DNA from: Rhipicephalus microplus | Taxonomy: Eukaryota > Arthropoda > Arachnida > Ixodida > Ixodidae | Length of the DNA stretch: 64,000 bases | Direction: 5' to 3' | NCBI RefSeq assembly: GCF_043290135.1 | Contig: NC_134707.1 | Coordinates: forward strand, 78,262,987 to 78,326,986 | In this document: one piece after another, positions 49,320 to 60,820 of the stretch | How positions within the stretch are numbered: the first letter of the stretch is position 1 | Layout of the letters: the number at the start of each line of letters is the position of its first letter | Notes under the pieces: generated by a model | The model's database searches: none | What the model was told of the DNA's origin: nothing | What the model saw: only the letters and a program-made list of their open reading frames with translations | Program-made: the position numbers and the translations under genes

Positions 49320-50060
49320 TTGTCTTATGTTTGGGGTGTTTCACTCCTGCAGACACAGACTACGTACCAGGTGACGAAGTTGCTTTGCAGCGTCAGTCCT
49401 TGACAAAAGAATCGGAAAGATGTGCTCTTGAGCCGCGTTGTCTGCAAAATCATTGCCACTGATCCCACAATGGCCAGGAAGCCACTGAAACTTGACCTCG
49501 TGGCCTGTTTCTGTGACGTGGTGAGGAAGCTTGACAACTTCGTAAGTTAATTGTTCATGGCAACCTCATCGAAGGACTGACTGCATGCTCTGTAGGGCCG
49601 GTTTCGAGTCGGAAAACACAGCCCATTTACTCGGTCTCTGAGATTTGATGTACTCTACACTCTAAAAAAAGAGTGAGTAAAAAGGGTGTCTTTTTGTCCC
49701 ACAACAATAATCGTCATCTATATTGCGTTCCATCCTTGCGCTATTGCCCCGTGCCCGGTACATTCCAGTCACGATCGAGATGCCTATTATCAGGGTTACA
49801 TTGCATTCTCAATAGGAAAGTGGCCAGCGCCGAGTTTTCAAGAAAGGAAGCGCACGCAAGCCTGATGATGATTATTGTTGTGGGACAAAAAGACACCATT
49901 TTTACTCGATATTTTTTATAGTGTAGGGCGCCACGTAAAACCGCAAGTTCTGCTGCCATAGACGTAGTGATGTGTGACAGCTTGATTCGCAGAATGATTC
50001 CTCTAGCTGGAATCACCACCGCACCGTCAGAACCAGACGCTGTGGTTGAGGCATCGGTGT
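49320..50060 (-). pseudogene. LINE-I RNase H domain, split by MITE
   Basis: Before the MITE: YTDASTTASGSDGAVVIPAR and SMAAELAVLRGAL (first two motif blocks). After it: WAVFSDSKPALQ and KFQWLPGHCGISGNDFADNA (third and last blocks). All four catalytic positions can be recognised, but the insertion, a stop and a frame change inactivate the domain. Confidence 0.85.
49658..49923. mobile_element. 266-bp MITE with TIRs and TA target duplication
   Basis: Ends cactctaaaaaaagagtgag and (inverted) cactataaaaaatatcgagt. Terminal inverted similarity continues about 60 bp inward, including the identical ggtgtctttttgtcccacaa. TA flanks both ends (49656-49657; 49924-49925). It interrupts the LINE-I RNase H domain: AELAVLRGAL is upstream in reading direction, FSDSKPALQSMQ downstream. 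TA duplication and end sequence fit a Tc1/mariner-type MITE. Confidence 0.9.
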
Positions 50061-50499
50061 AATGTGCACGTAGTTATTGTACATTTCGTGCAGAAGGTTC
50101 AAGTTCAATTGTTTTAGGGCTGATGAAGGCAAATTTGATTTTTTCTGTATTCCTGGAATTGAAACACGTACTTGCGGAAGTGTCAGGCACCACGGATGAT
50201 ACACCAGTTTCTCAGCAGGCGTAAAACCTGACGTAAACGACGCACGATGTGCACAGACAATCGCACTCAATTTCGTGCGGGGCCTCTCAGTAGCGAGGGT
50301 TGCCAAGTGGTGGGAAGGATTTCTAGCATGTTGCCTGAGGTACGTACAAATCGTTTCAATAGTGATGTGCGTCATGATCGAGTAGTCCTGTGTAATGGCA
50401 ATTGTTTCAGCTGTTGATGCGCAGCGGGGTAAACCAAGGCATATACTAAGCGCCTGGGCTTGAATATTTCGGATTGTGCACAGCTTCGTTTTGCACGTG

Positions 50500-51484
50500 T
50501 TAGATATAACGCAGGAATCCAATAAATACCTTGTACAGCTGTAACATATACTCGACCGACATTCCCCAACTTTTCCCGGCAAGAAACCTGAATAAGTGAC
50601 AAATAGCAGTCAGCCGCTTTTTCACGTAGTTTACGGGTGGTGTCCAAGACAGGTTTCGGTCGATTACGACTCCCAAGAACCTGTTACTCCGGCTGCATGA
50701 CACCAACTGCCCGTTAATTGATATGCCGTAAGCGGACATTGGTTTTCTGGTGACAGCCACGACTGCACACTTCCCACTTGCGATTTCGAGCCCTTGTTCG
50801 CGTAGGTGGTGCGATATCACTGATGCTGCCTTCTGAAGTCGAGCGCGAAGTTGAAGTAAAGTCACACATTATGTTCACACACAGATGTCATCCGCATAAA
50901 TGGAAAGTTGTACACTGCTTGGTTGCTTGCCAACTAGTCCAATGAGTGTTAGGTTGAACAGCGTCGGGCTTAGCACTCCGCCTTGCGGGACTCCTAGGCT
51001 GCAGTAACACTCGGGTGTCGGGCCATTCTCTGTCTGCACGTGAAATGATCTATTCTGTAGGTAGCTTTGAACCCACGCATATATCCTGCCACCGAGTCCC
51101 ACTCTCTAGTGCGCTGAGAATGGCTTCGTGGGTGACATTGTCGTATGCCCCTTTAACGCCAAGAAACATAGCAGCAGATAACCGTTTGCAGGCCTTCTGG
51201 TGTTCTACATATGTCACCAAGTCAACTACATTGTCAATTGATGAGCGTCCTCGTCTGAACCCGGACATGGCATCTAGATATATTTCGTAAAACTTTAGGT
51301 ACCATTCCAGACACGTTAAAATCATCCTTTCCATAACTTTTCCCGCACAACTCGCGAGGGCAATCGGGCGGTAAGAGGAAATGTCCAAAGATGACTTGCC
51401 GACTTTGAGAAGTGGAATCAGGCGACTTGACTTCCATTCCTGTGGAACCATGCTAGTTTGCCAGGAGTCTTTGTACAGCAGCAA
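50500..51484 (-). pseudogene. LINE-I reverse transcriptase
   Basis: MVPQEWKSSRLIPLLKVGK, SYRPIALASCAGKVMERMI, MSGFRRGRSSIDNVVDLVTY, LGVKGAYDNVTHEAILSAL, LGVPQGGVLSPTLFNLTLIG and IYADDICV appear in canonical order. Then comes the thumb (NRFLGVVIDRNLSWTPPVNY). A frame shift lies near 51090 and stops follow YADDICV. Not functional. Confidence 0.88.
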
Positions 51485-52095
51485 GAGTGCCTTCCGAGCT
51501 TGATCTTCTAGGCGACACAGAGCGCGGGAAGTGATGCCGTCAGGTCCTGGCGCTGAAGAAGTCTACACAAAGCAAGCGCAGCTTTTAGTTCGTCCATTGA
51601 AAATGAAATCTCCATTCGGGGATCACGTGAGGACACAGTAAAGTTGGGCGTCTTCGTCCCAGTTGAATTTGCCCCGCAGGCAGTCCTTCGACAGAAAGAA
51701 TCTGCGACATCAATCTCTTCGCAGCGTAAGTGAAGTGCCAAAAATTTTAATGGGTAGCGCTGAGTAATGGTTGTACAAAGACCCCGGACAGTTCTTCAGG
51801 TTAGTGACAGAGGCTTTCTGGGATCCAAAGACTCGCAAAAAGATACCCATCGTTGCTTGTCCAACTTGTCCTTATGACGCTGTACTTTCTTTTGTGGGCG
51901 TCTGGCCCCTCTCAGATCATCAAGTGACTTCGTGCGTCTATAACGTCGTTCTGCACGACGACGAATCGCTCGGAGTTCCTCGAGATCAATGTCCATATCA
52001 GTGCGTGATGAGCTCACCGGTAGCGAACTGGTGGTTGACTGTAGGGCACTTTTTATTGCTTCCTCAAGGTTGAAGGGTGAGGCGCCAACACAGTC

Positions 52096-52815
52096 TTACA
52101 TAATTAACTTGTATTTTTGCCAATTGGTGCACTGGACGGCCCTGGAGAGCTTGAGACTTGGAAAGCCGTCAATCCTCAGGTATGTTGGGATGTGGTCACT
52201 ACCCCTTGTTTCCAAGTCCGAAAACCAGTGCACTATGCTGGCGAACGAGCGTGAGGTGAAAGTGAGGTCCAGGAAACTGCTATAGGCCGATCCGCGCAGA
52301 TAAGTAGGGCTGCCGTCATTCACGAGGATAAGTTTCCATTCAGAAGCTAAAGACACTAACTGTCTACCTCTAGTGTTGACCCTGGAGCTTCTCCATAAGT
52401 AGTGGTGGGCATTGAAGTCACCACTTATCACCCATGGCTGGAGAGTTGAATTCAAAATTCCGCGCAAGCGCTCATGGTCTAGACGACTTGGTGGAGGTAA
52501 GTAGGCTCCGATGATGGTGAATGTGGTCTTCTTGTTTTTTACTGTTAGGCAAACGTACTGGTTTTCTTCGTCAGGGGGTACAGGGTGATGAACATAAGTT
52601 AAGTCGCGCCGTATGAACACCACGACCTTGCTGCGCCCTCCGTGAGTAGAAGACATAAAGCACTCATATCCAGACAGTCTCATGTGAGCTGACAGGTTCA
52701 GTTCACAAATTACAATTACGAAGAACTGGTTCGTGAATACCTGTTGCCGGAAATCGGACATACGCGCCCTATGTCCTCTGGCATTCCACTGAAGGACAGA
52801 TGCGTTTTGACCTCC
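52096..52815 (-). pseudogene. LINE-I AP endonuclease
   Basis: Motifs in order: VLQWNARGHRARMSDFRQ (N-terminal strand, with Asn), ICELNL (the catalytic Glu position), SKVVVFIRRDL, IIGAYLPPPS, ISGDFNAHHYLWRSSRVNTR, SSFLDLTFTS and GSDHIPTYL with the catalytic Asp-His. The domain itself is open and has all key residues. A truncated linker follows to 52096. Confidence 0.88.
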
Positions 52816-52859
52816 TCTCGAAAGGATAACATGTTGTGGGCCATCGTTTTATCTTAGAG

Positions 52860-54193
52860 CTTCAAGCACCGGACTCAAAGTGTCCAGCACCTGGAGTGCG
52901 CTCTGCGCTGACGGGGTGTTCATGTTGCTTAGGAGCATGCGCATTGCGCTCATAAGGGTCTGCAACATGTTAATGACCTGGCCATCCTCAGTTGTCTTTT
53001 CATCAGTGGTTCGTGATGGCATCGAGGTTGGTGGGATTCAATGCACCTCTGAAACAGGCTGTGTTCGTGGAAGTGATTGCCACTCTTCACGAGGTGGGAG
53101 TCTTGACCCTGATTCTGTTTTCGGTGTATTTGTCTTCGCAGAGCTTGATGATGGGGGGCCAGTTCTTTTTGCTTGAGATGACGTGTCTCTATCGGCAGAT
53201 GTCACATTTCGTGATGATCTTCTGTGGTGACGCCGACGTCGCCTGACAGTAGCAGCGGCTTCTCCGTGCGTTGAATTGTTGCGCACTATGCGTTTCAGTA
53301 CTGCGCGTTTATTTCGCAATCGTGGGCAATCATTAGACGACGATTTATGAGCGCCGTGGCAGTTGGAGCATTTGAACGCACTTGCGTGGCAGGTGTCTTC
53401 TGAATAAGGTTCGGCAAACCGCGGGCACACGACATTGCTGGTACATACTCCTTTTACATGTCCCATCTTGAAACATCTGAAGCATTGTAGGGGCTTCGGT
53501 ATGTATGGATGGACCTGGTAATGAACGTGGCCAACTTTGACGTGTGGGGGAAGACTGTCTCCCTCAAAAACAATCTTCAGGCAACGTGGCTGACCAAGCC
53601 TTGCGATGTGCTTGATGAGAATGTCGTCTGTAGTTGGCTTTATCAAGATTGAAAAATGGTCAGTGTTGGAATGGAAATGTCCACGTCATAAATGACGCCA
53701 ACACTGCCCTTACAGTCAGTGGGGATCACTGATTTAACTGTGACTCTGTCGATTTCCGAGATGTTCTGTAGGCTTTGTAGCGCACTACGGTGTAGAACAT
53801 CAACTGCCAGAACATTCTTCCGTGAGTTGATCCGGACGTTTTTAATCTTATTTGGAGCAAGTCCTTAGAGGTATGCAGAGAGGACTTGCCTGTTAAGCCG
53901 CCGTAGGTTGGCTGAAGGGTCCACAGCCATGAAGAGTATAGTGTGTGGCCAACGCTGCGCGGTAGCCTGCACGGTGGACAGACTCGCCGTCGACGATGTT
54001 CGTAGCAGTCTCCTTTTTGCATTGCGGCTCATGACGACTGCGTAGTCATCATCCGATGACACGAAGCCGTCGGAGTAGAGCTCCGTTGCCTCGCTGTCTG
54101 TGCCACTTGAGGTGGTCCCACGTTTCCTAGCCGCTGCCAGACGTAGCGGTTGTCCACCTCAAAAATCCTGAGAGGCTTCTTCATCCATACTTG
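52860..54193 (-). pseudogene. LINE-I ORF1, Gag-like with zinc knuckles
   Basis: ORF1 appears to start near 54193 (MDEEASQDF), where an early shift occurs. The body follows from SGTDSEATELYSDGFVSSDD through the open piece 54062-53865, then after stops 53646-53038. The last has CFRCFKMGHVKGVC and a second and third Cys cluster (CPRFAEPYSEDTCHASAFKC, CSNCHGAHKSSSNDC). An Arg/Ser-rich tail follows. RNA binding is the expected role. Confidence 0.82.
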
Positions 54194-54563
54194 CAAGGAG
54201 GTAACGGTAGCTCAGAGAATTTAGGGTAAAACAAATAGAAAATTTGAGACAAGGGTACAAGCTTTCTATTAATTTTTTTATTTATTTATTTTATTGACAA
54301 AATACTGTCAAAACTCCTTGAGGGTTATTACAGGAGTGGAAAAGATACAAACTTTTTACAAGCAAGGCAATGCAGTGGCAATAAAAGAAGGGTACATGAG
54401 AAACGAACACAAGAATAATGACATCATGACGTGCAAGCGTCGCGATCATGGTACTAACTAATGCAGACATCATACAGGAATAGCAATACATTGCCTACAC
54501 CCAAATGATAAAAAATTATACAAATTGTTAGATTGTGGATGATTTCACCCGTATGCAATTAGG

Positions 54564-55157
54564 TTAGCACATAGAACTTGGGGGCACCGACATGACATTT
54601 CCAACTCCTTCTAGAAATTTTTGCAGTGTTGGCTGTGCTACAGTGGCTGAATCAAGCGCATTCCACTCTCTTATTACGCGAGAGAAAAATGAAAACCTGA
54701 AGGTATTGTTACGGCACAAATATTCTTCGAAGATCACGTCGTGTTTTTGGCGCACTTTCCCTTTTGCTTTTATAGTAGCGAAGGCGGAGGCATTAGTTTT
54801 AAAGTGGCCATTCAACAATTGGTAAAAGAACTTCAACCGATGTATTTTTGCTTTATCGCAGAGCGTAGGTAGATCTTCTTGGAGGAGAAGCTCTGAAAAT
54901 GAATCCGTTCGCTTATAGTGGTTAAAGATAAATCTTACCGCCTTGCGCTCTAGGCTCTCGAGCAAAGCTATGTCAGAATTTGTTGAAGAAAATCACACTA
55001 TATTCGCATATTCTAGCATAGGTCTTATAAAGGTAATGTAGGATAAGCGCTTTCTATCTGTAGTAGCGTAGCGTAGGGTTCGTTTTAGAAAAAAACAACA
55101 ACTTGTTCATTGCTTTTTTCTTCACTTGTACATGCGCAGTCCATTTGAGGTGAGATG
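54564..55157 (-). pseudogene. CR1-like LINE RT C-terminal region
   Basis: Directly continues the RT beyond the gypsy element: ISSHLKWTAHVQVK (55160-55120), then, after frame changes, LESLERKAVRFIFNHYKRTD, CDKAKIHRLKFFYQLLNGH and SRVIREWNALDSATV, ending with a natural stop at 54564. This is the usual end of CR1-type ORF2. Confidence 0.87.
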
Positions 55158-55161
55158 ATAT

Positions 55162-55452
55162 TGTAACGATGTTGAAGGACTCGGGGTATAATAAAACGTA
55201 TTTATTAAAGGGCGAACCTGTGCCCACAACTCAAAGGGACTATGGTCGTAGCACGTTACAGCAGAACGGCAAGATGTCTTCTTCTTCTACTTCTTCAAGA
55301 AGAGTCCCAAGCGCGTGGCACACATCAGCAGGGGCCAGCTGGGTTCTCGTGCTATCACCATCGTCTCTGCGCAACACTAGACGGCGCCCATGTATGCCTC
55401 TGTGCGCGTGGTGATGGGCGCGTTGTTTGAATGCAGGCACTATGTCGTGGCA
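55162..55452 (-). repeat. Gypsy 3' LTR
   Basis: 291 bp, TG...CA ends (minus-strand start tgccacgacatagtgcctgc). It carries AATAAA on the minus strand (55206-55201). Differs from the other LTR at a cccaagcgcg/ccaaagcgcg site and a tcaccatc/tcatcatc site. Confidence 0.97.
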
Positions 55453-55453
55453 T

Positions 55454-55467
55454 AATCCCCCTCCTCA
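55454..55467 (-). other. Gypsy polypurine tract
   Basis: gaggagggggatta on the minus strand lies immediately upstream of the 3' LTR. It primes plus-strand DNA synthesis in LTR elements. Confidence 0.8.
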
Positions 55468-55521
55468 CACGCATCGTCCCGATGCGTCAGGCAATGAATA
55501 GATTCGTGGTAGGCGTAGGCG

Positions 55522-56598
55522 TCACTGGTCTTCCGGTGAACTCTCATAGTACGGCTTCATCCGGACTACATGTACAACCTCTGTAGGGTTGCGGCGTTTT
55601 GAGCTCCCGTGTATAGCGGATCTGACTTGGTAAGTTACATCGCTTACACGATGGAGTACTTCGTAAGGCCCGAAGTAGTGGCTAAAAAGTTTTTCAGAAA
55701 GTCCGCGGCGACGCACTGGGGTCCATATCCATACTTTGTCACCTGGTTGAAAATGCGCTTCGGTACGACGCTGATTGTACCGATAGGAGTCGATACGTTG
55801 TTGGCGGCGTATTCTGTATCTCGCCATCAGTCGTGCTTCCTCGGCTCTTTGCAGGAAGTCGTCTAGGCCAGGTGGATTGCTGCTTTCATCATTCAGTGGT
55901 AACATGGCATCCAGTGGAGTGGTGACTCTTCGGCCGAATACAAGTTCAAATGGTGTCACTCGCGTTGTTTCTTGAACGGCTGTATTATATGCGAACGTGA
56001 TGTAGGGCAATATTTCATCCCACAGTTTATGTTCGACGTCGATATACATTGAAAGCATATCAGTCAGAGTTCTGTTCAAGCGCTCCGTTAGGCCATTTGT
56101 TTGAGGATGGTATGCTGTAGTTCTTCTCTGGTCTGTGTGGGTCATTCGCATCAGACATTTCATTAGGTCTGCAGTAAAAGCTGGGCCACGATCTGTAATT
56201 ACCACGCTGGGTGCACCATGTCTGAGGACTATGTTGTTGATGAAGAACTTGGCAACTTCAAGAGATGTTGCAGTGTACAGCGAGTCAGTCTCAGCATAGC
56301 GAGTGAGATAGTCTGTGGCTACGACTACCAACTTCTTGTGTGCAGTCGATGTTGGAAACGGGCCTAGGAGATCCATACCAACTTGTTGGAATGGGGCATG
56401 CGGTGGTTCTATTGGCTGGAGGAGGCCTGCAGGTTTCACGGATGGAGTTTTGCGTCTTTGACACTCACGGCAAGTTTTCACATAGCGCTGAACTGATGAT
56501 AACAGTTTTGGCCAGTAGTATTTTAGATGAATTCTGGCGAATGTACGGCTGACACCCATGTGCCCAGATGTTGGCTCATTATGACATGCGTGCAGAAT
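55522..56598 (-). pseudogene. Gypsy pol, part 2: integrase
   Basis: In the same frame as part 1 after the single TAG (ILHACHNEPTSGHMGVSRTF). The HHCC zinc-binding His residues lie directly after the stop and CRECQRRK supplies the cysteines. The catalytic triad is seen as MDLLGPFP, ITDRGPAF and GLTERLN. A GPY-type module (HYFGPYEVLHRVSDVTYQV) closes the protein near 55600. There is no chromodomain or env. The stop is the only obstacle to a continuous pol. Confidence 0.93.
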
Positions 56599-59088
56599 CT
56601 AGTTTCGTAAAGGTGCAGGTACAACGAGTAAAAACTTGTCACCATGAGGCTTGAAGTTCCTCTTGTAAAGGACCCCTTCCCGAAGACAGAACGAAGGGAG
56701 CCCTCTGGATAAAGTGCGCGGGACTTTAACGTTGAGTCCTTGGAGACGCTGTAGAAGCGGCAGCAAATCGGGGTCATTTTGTTGTTGTTCAGCGATTTCT
56801 GATGCCTGGACGACGCCTAGAAACGGGAAGTCTTCTTCCTCCGGCTCACTCGTCTCCACTGGTGCGCGTGACAGGCAGTCGGCATCGCTGTGCTTTTTCC
56901 CAGATTTGTATACCACAGTAACATCGTACTCTTGTAGCCTAAGGCTCCATCTTGCTAGTCGGCCAGAGGGATCCTTAAGATTCGCCAGCCAACACAGGCA
57001 ATGGTGGTCACTTACTGCTCGGAATGGTCTACCGTAGAGGTACGGCCGAAATTTACTTATGGCCCAAATGACCGCGAGACACTCTTTTTCGGTTGCAGAG
57101 TAATTTGTCTCAGCTTTCGAAAGCTTGCGGCTGGCATACGCTAGCACTTTTTCTTGGCCGTTTTGCCGCTGGACTAGAATGGCTCCGAGGCCGACGTTAC
57201 TCGCATCAGTGTGAACTTCAGTTTCGGCAGTATCATCGAAGTGGGCGAGGATTGGAGAGGCTTGCAGGCGTGTTCTTAACTCATCAAATGCTTCCTGTTG
57301 TTCACTTTCCCACCTAAAGGGCACCTCGTTTTTTGTCAGATTAGTAAGTGGTTCAGCAATGTTCGAAAAATTTTCCACAAATCGCCGATAGTACGCGCAT
57401 AAACCCAGAAAGCGACGTACTGACTTCTTCTCTTTGGGTGTCGGGAACTTCGCGATGGCAGCTGTCTTTTCGGGATCTGGCCGAACGCCGTCGGAGCTGA
57501 CGACGTGTCCGAGGAATCGAAGCTCTTCAAAAGCGAAGTGGCATTTTTCTGGCTTGATGGTCAAGTCTGCTGAACGAATGGCTTCTAATACTGTGCGGAG
57601 TCGCTCTAGATGTTGGTCGAATGTAGCGGAAAATACGACAACGTCATCCAAGTACACCAAGCAGGACTGCCATTTCAGTCCCGCGAGGACAGCGTCCATC
57701 ATTCTCTGAAACGTAGCTGGCGCTGTGCACAGGCCGAATGGAAGCGCTTGAAATTCGTAGAGTCCGTCTAGGGTTATGAATGCCGTCTTTTCACGGTCGC
57801 GCTCATCCACCTCAATTTGCCAATATCCGCTCTTGAGATCAAGGGAGGAGAAGTATTTCGCACTCCGTAGTCGATCGAGTGTATCATCGATACGCGGCAG
57901 AGGGTATACATCCCGTTTCGTTACGCTGTTCAGTTTCCGATAGTCGACGCAGAATCGAAGGCTGTTATCTTTCTTTTTAACAAGCACTACGGGAGACGCC
58001 CATGGACTGCTGGAAGGCTGGATCACGTCATCTGAAAGCATCTCCTCCACTTGTTTCTTGATGACGTCTCTTTCCTTTTGCGATACTCGATATGGGTGTT
58101 GGTAAATCGGTCTCGTGGCTTCTTCTGTTATAATCCTGTGTTTTGCGATAGCCGTTCGTCGCACCTTAGAGGACGTTGAAAAGCAGTCCGAAAACTCTTT
58201 TATAAGGGCGAACAATCGTTTCTTTTGATATTCTGGGAGCCTATGGTTGACGTTAACTGATGCGTCGACGTTGCAAGTCTCTTGTGGAGTGGTTGGCGTT
58301 GTCGCTAAACTGCATAGTTCAGTCGCCATGCAGAACTCGTGGAAATAGGCGATAGCCATACCTTGCGCGATGTGCTGACATTCATTCCCAAAATTCGTAA
58401 GGAGGACAACTGAGCGGCCATTCGTTAAGTGAACAACACCCCTTGCCACGCAAATTGCTTTGTTTAAAAATAGCTCTACGTTTCCATCCGCTATTCCTTC
58501 GTGGTCACAAAATGCCTTATTTTCAACAAGCACCATTACACTACAGCGAGGTGGCACTGTGACGTCATCATCAACAACGCGCAGAGCAGTAAGACGTCGC
58601 TTTTCTGATTCCTCCACCGACATAGCTTGTTCTGTCGAAAACGTTACACTGGATCTGCGCAGATTAATTATGGCTCCATTGGCTTGCAGAAAATCCATTC
58701 CTAGCATAAGCTCCCTTGGACAGTCCGGCAGCACGATGAAGTCAGCAACGTAAGTAAAGCCTCTTATTTCGAGCCTTGAGGTGCATCTGCCGAGCGGTGT
58801 AATAGTGTGGCCACCTGCCGTGCGTATCTGTGCCCCACTCCATTTTGTTACAACCTTTTTCAGTTTCTTTGCCAATTTGTGACTCATTACCGAATAATCA
58901 GCGCCGGTGTCAACTAAAGCATTCAGCTCGTATCCGTCTATTTTCAACCGCAAATCTGAAGTAATCTTCGCACTGCTGCGCTTATCCTCTGTAAACATAG
59001 CATCGTCACCTTGAAACCGCAATGGAGGATCTTCGCAACTGTCGTTATCAGCGGCCTCACCTCCACAGGTCGCTTGCTTCAGTTTTCC
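56599..59088 (-). pseudogene. Gypsy pol, part 1: protease, RT, RNase H
   Basis: The frame is open from the gag/pol overlap (at least 59088) to a TAG at 56601-56599. Counting from MRFQGDD (TTG at 59022): protease DTGADYSV at 38-45, RT from about 330 with YLDD at 457-460, and RNase H TDASNVGLGAIL from 605. The end of the ORF is the integrase N-terminus. There is no ATG near the start, and pol is in the -1 frame relative to gag, so it was made by frameshifting. GGAAAAC (59088-59082) directly before the gag stop is a candidate slip site. Confidence 0.93.
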
Positions 59089-60491
59089 TGGTGTGGGCTT
59101 GTAGAACGGTGCCCAGACCGTGCGGAAGAAGCACGTGGGCTGGGTGATCGGTAACGCCTGGGCGACGGCGATCTTGGCTGATGTTGGCGTGGAGTGAGTG
59201 GGCTCTGGCGCGCGGACAAGTACTCTTCGATCTCGGTTGGCCGTTCACCGTTTCGAGGGCATGGTGCGTACAACGGAAAGCCCCTTAATCCTGCCTGTCG
59301 GTAAGGGCAGAACCTATACAGGTGACCTGCTTCCCCACAATGGAAACACAAAGGCCTGCGCTCATGGTCACGCCAGATGTCACTTTTCCGGGGCCTTTGA
59401 TCCACGTAGCGAGCTACACCATGGGCTCGTGGCAGGTAGGTAGCCGTCGGTTCCAGTGGACGAGGTGCACTGCGTACCGTTTGTGGGCAAGGAGAGGCCA
59501 TCGTAACTGCTGCATTGGTGTGCGCCGCGGGTTGTCTGAGTACTTCAGAGTACGTTGGTATGCGTTGGATCGGCTGTGGCGCACGCTCCGGCTCACGTAT
59601 CATCTGCCTCAGTTCATCTCGTACTACGTCGACCACAGACAGTGTTGCTGTAGTGTGAGGTGCTTGCAACTTGCTGAGCTCTTCCCTGATCACCGACCTG
59701 ATGAGTTCTCACAGAGCGTCCATGTCACTTCGCTGGCGTCCAGAGAAGACATTGGCAGGTGCATAGTTTATGTCTCGATTGTACTGTCGAGCCCGCTGTT
59801 CTAACGTTTTCTCTATGGCTGTCGCTTCCGTATGAAACTCCGCAACTGTTCGTGGTGGGTTGCGGACGAGAACAGCAAATAGCTCTTGCTTCACCCCACG
59901 CATGAGGTGGCGTAGCTTCTTGTCTTCGGTCATATGGGTATCTGCGCGCTTGAACAGGCGGATCATGTCCTCGATATACATTGCGACACTTTCGTTGGTG
60001 AGTTGGTTCCTGGATTCGAGCGCAGCCTGCGCCTTTTCTTTGCGATCCGCGCTGGCATAAGTCGCCAGAGCTTGTCGCCGAAATTCATCCCAGGTCGTAA
60101 AGGAGGTTTCATGGTTTTCATACCACGTCTTTGTGAAGTCCTCCAAAGCAAAGTATACGCGGCGGAGCTTCTCTCTCTCGTCCCAACCGTTCAAACGTGC
60201 CACTCTCTCAAAGAGGTTCAGCCAATCTTCTACGTCTTCATACGAGTCGCCATGAAATACTGGTGGCTGGTGAGGCTGATTTATCACCACTTGGGCTGGT
60301 GTTACATGACTTGTCATGGTGGCGGCGTCCATTGACTGAGTTCCCCTTGGCGTAAAGTGGAGTGGGCTGAATTCTGGTGAATCACCTCGAAGACGGCGAC
60401 TGGTCCTCTGATGCACAGGTGTCGGCTCCGCAGTATCAACTGGCTGGTGGTCGGGGCTACGCTGTCTTGCGTTCGTAGGGCTTTGATTCAT
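59079..60491 (-). pseudogene. Gypsy gag with one in-frame TGA
   Basis: ATG at 60491 (MNQSPTNARQRSPDHQPVDT) fits better than an upstream start, because 60491 lies just after the PBS. Residues from about 77 hold the capsid-like fold (PPVFHGDSYEDVEDWLNLFE, then YASADRKEKAQAALES). Codon 261 is TGA (59711-59709), in the context GACGCTCTG-TGA-GAACTC. The frame then runs on to 59079 with the zinc knuckle CFHCGEAGHLYRFC and a Ser/Pro/Arg-rich tail. TGA for CGA (Arg) by CpG decay is the simplest explanation; readthrough is possible but unsupported. Confidence 0.9.
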
Positions 60492-60494
60492 TAC

Positions 60495-60513
60495 CCAGCA
60501 CCTACACCAGAAA
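60495..60513 (-). other. Gypsy primer-binding site (candidate)
   Basis: The minus strand right after the 5' LTR reads tttctggtgtaggtgctgg. The stretch tggtgtaggtgctggg, starting three to four bases in, would pair with a tRNA 3' end (…CCA). I could not assign the tRNA. Gag ATG follows only a few bases later. Confidence 0.55.
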
Positions 60514-60804
60514 TGTAACGATGTTGAAGGACTCGGGGTATAATAAAACGTATTTATTAAAGGGCGAACCTGTGCCCACAACTCAAAGGGACTATGGTCG
60601 TAGCACGTTACAGCAGAACGGCAAGATGTCTTCTTCTTCTACTTCTTCAAGAAGAGTCCAAAGCGCGTGGCACACATCAGCAGGGGCCAGCTGGGTTCTC
60701 GTGCTATCATCATCGTCTCTGCGCAACACTAGACGGCGCCCATGTATGCCTCTGTGCGCGTGGTGATGGGCGCGTTGTTTGAATGCAGGCACTATGTCGT
60801 GGCA
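60514..60804 (-). repeat. Gypsy 5' LTR
   Basis: 291 bp, same length and ends as the left LTR. Serves as promoter and start of the transcript in this element type. AATAAA on the minus strand lies at 60558-60553. Confidence 0.97.
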
Positions 60805-60820
60805 ATATTAGAAGCCCTAC

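Larger units (their letters stand above)
48480..54195 (-). mobile_element. LINE-I: RNase H-bearing LINE (I/R1-like group), near full-length
   Basis: Reading leftward: ORF1 (54193-52860) with CCHC knuckles, then ORF2 with APE (52815-52100), RT (51484-50500) and RNase H (50060-49320, split by a MITE). A C-terminal Cys/His end (48999-48703), separated by a SINE, and a 3' UTR ending near 48480 complete it. The C-terminal end and UTR match the fragment at 29803-30219. Stops and shifts in most domains show it is inactive. Confidence 0.87.
55162..60804 (-). mobile_element. Complete young Ty3/gypsy LTR retrotransposon
   Basis: 5,643 bp with 291-bp LTRs, a 4-bp duplication atat (55158-55161; 60805-60808), gag and pol, but no env. 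Removing the element and one atat restores the LINE frame (QYK-stop-VGLLISSHLKWTAHV), which fixes the borders. The two LTRs differ at 2 of 291 positions, so insertion is recent. Gag has one in-frame TGA and pol one in-frame TAG; otherwise all domains are continuous: CCHC knuckle, DTG protease, YLDD RT, RNase H, and integrase with GPY motif and no chromodomain. Confidence 0.97.

Noticed and set aside
55162..60804. Endogenous retrovirus with env
   Set aside because: Pol is followed by about 70 bp to the polypurine tract and LTR; there is no room for env.
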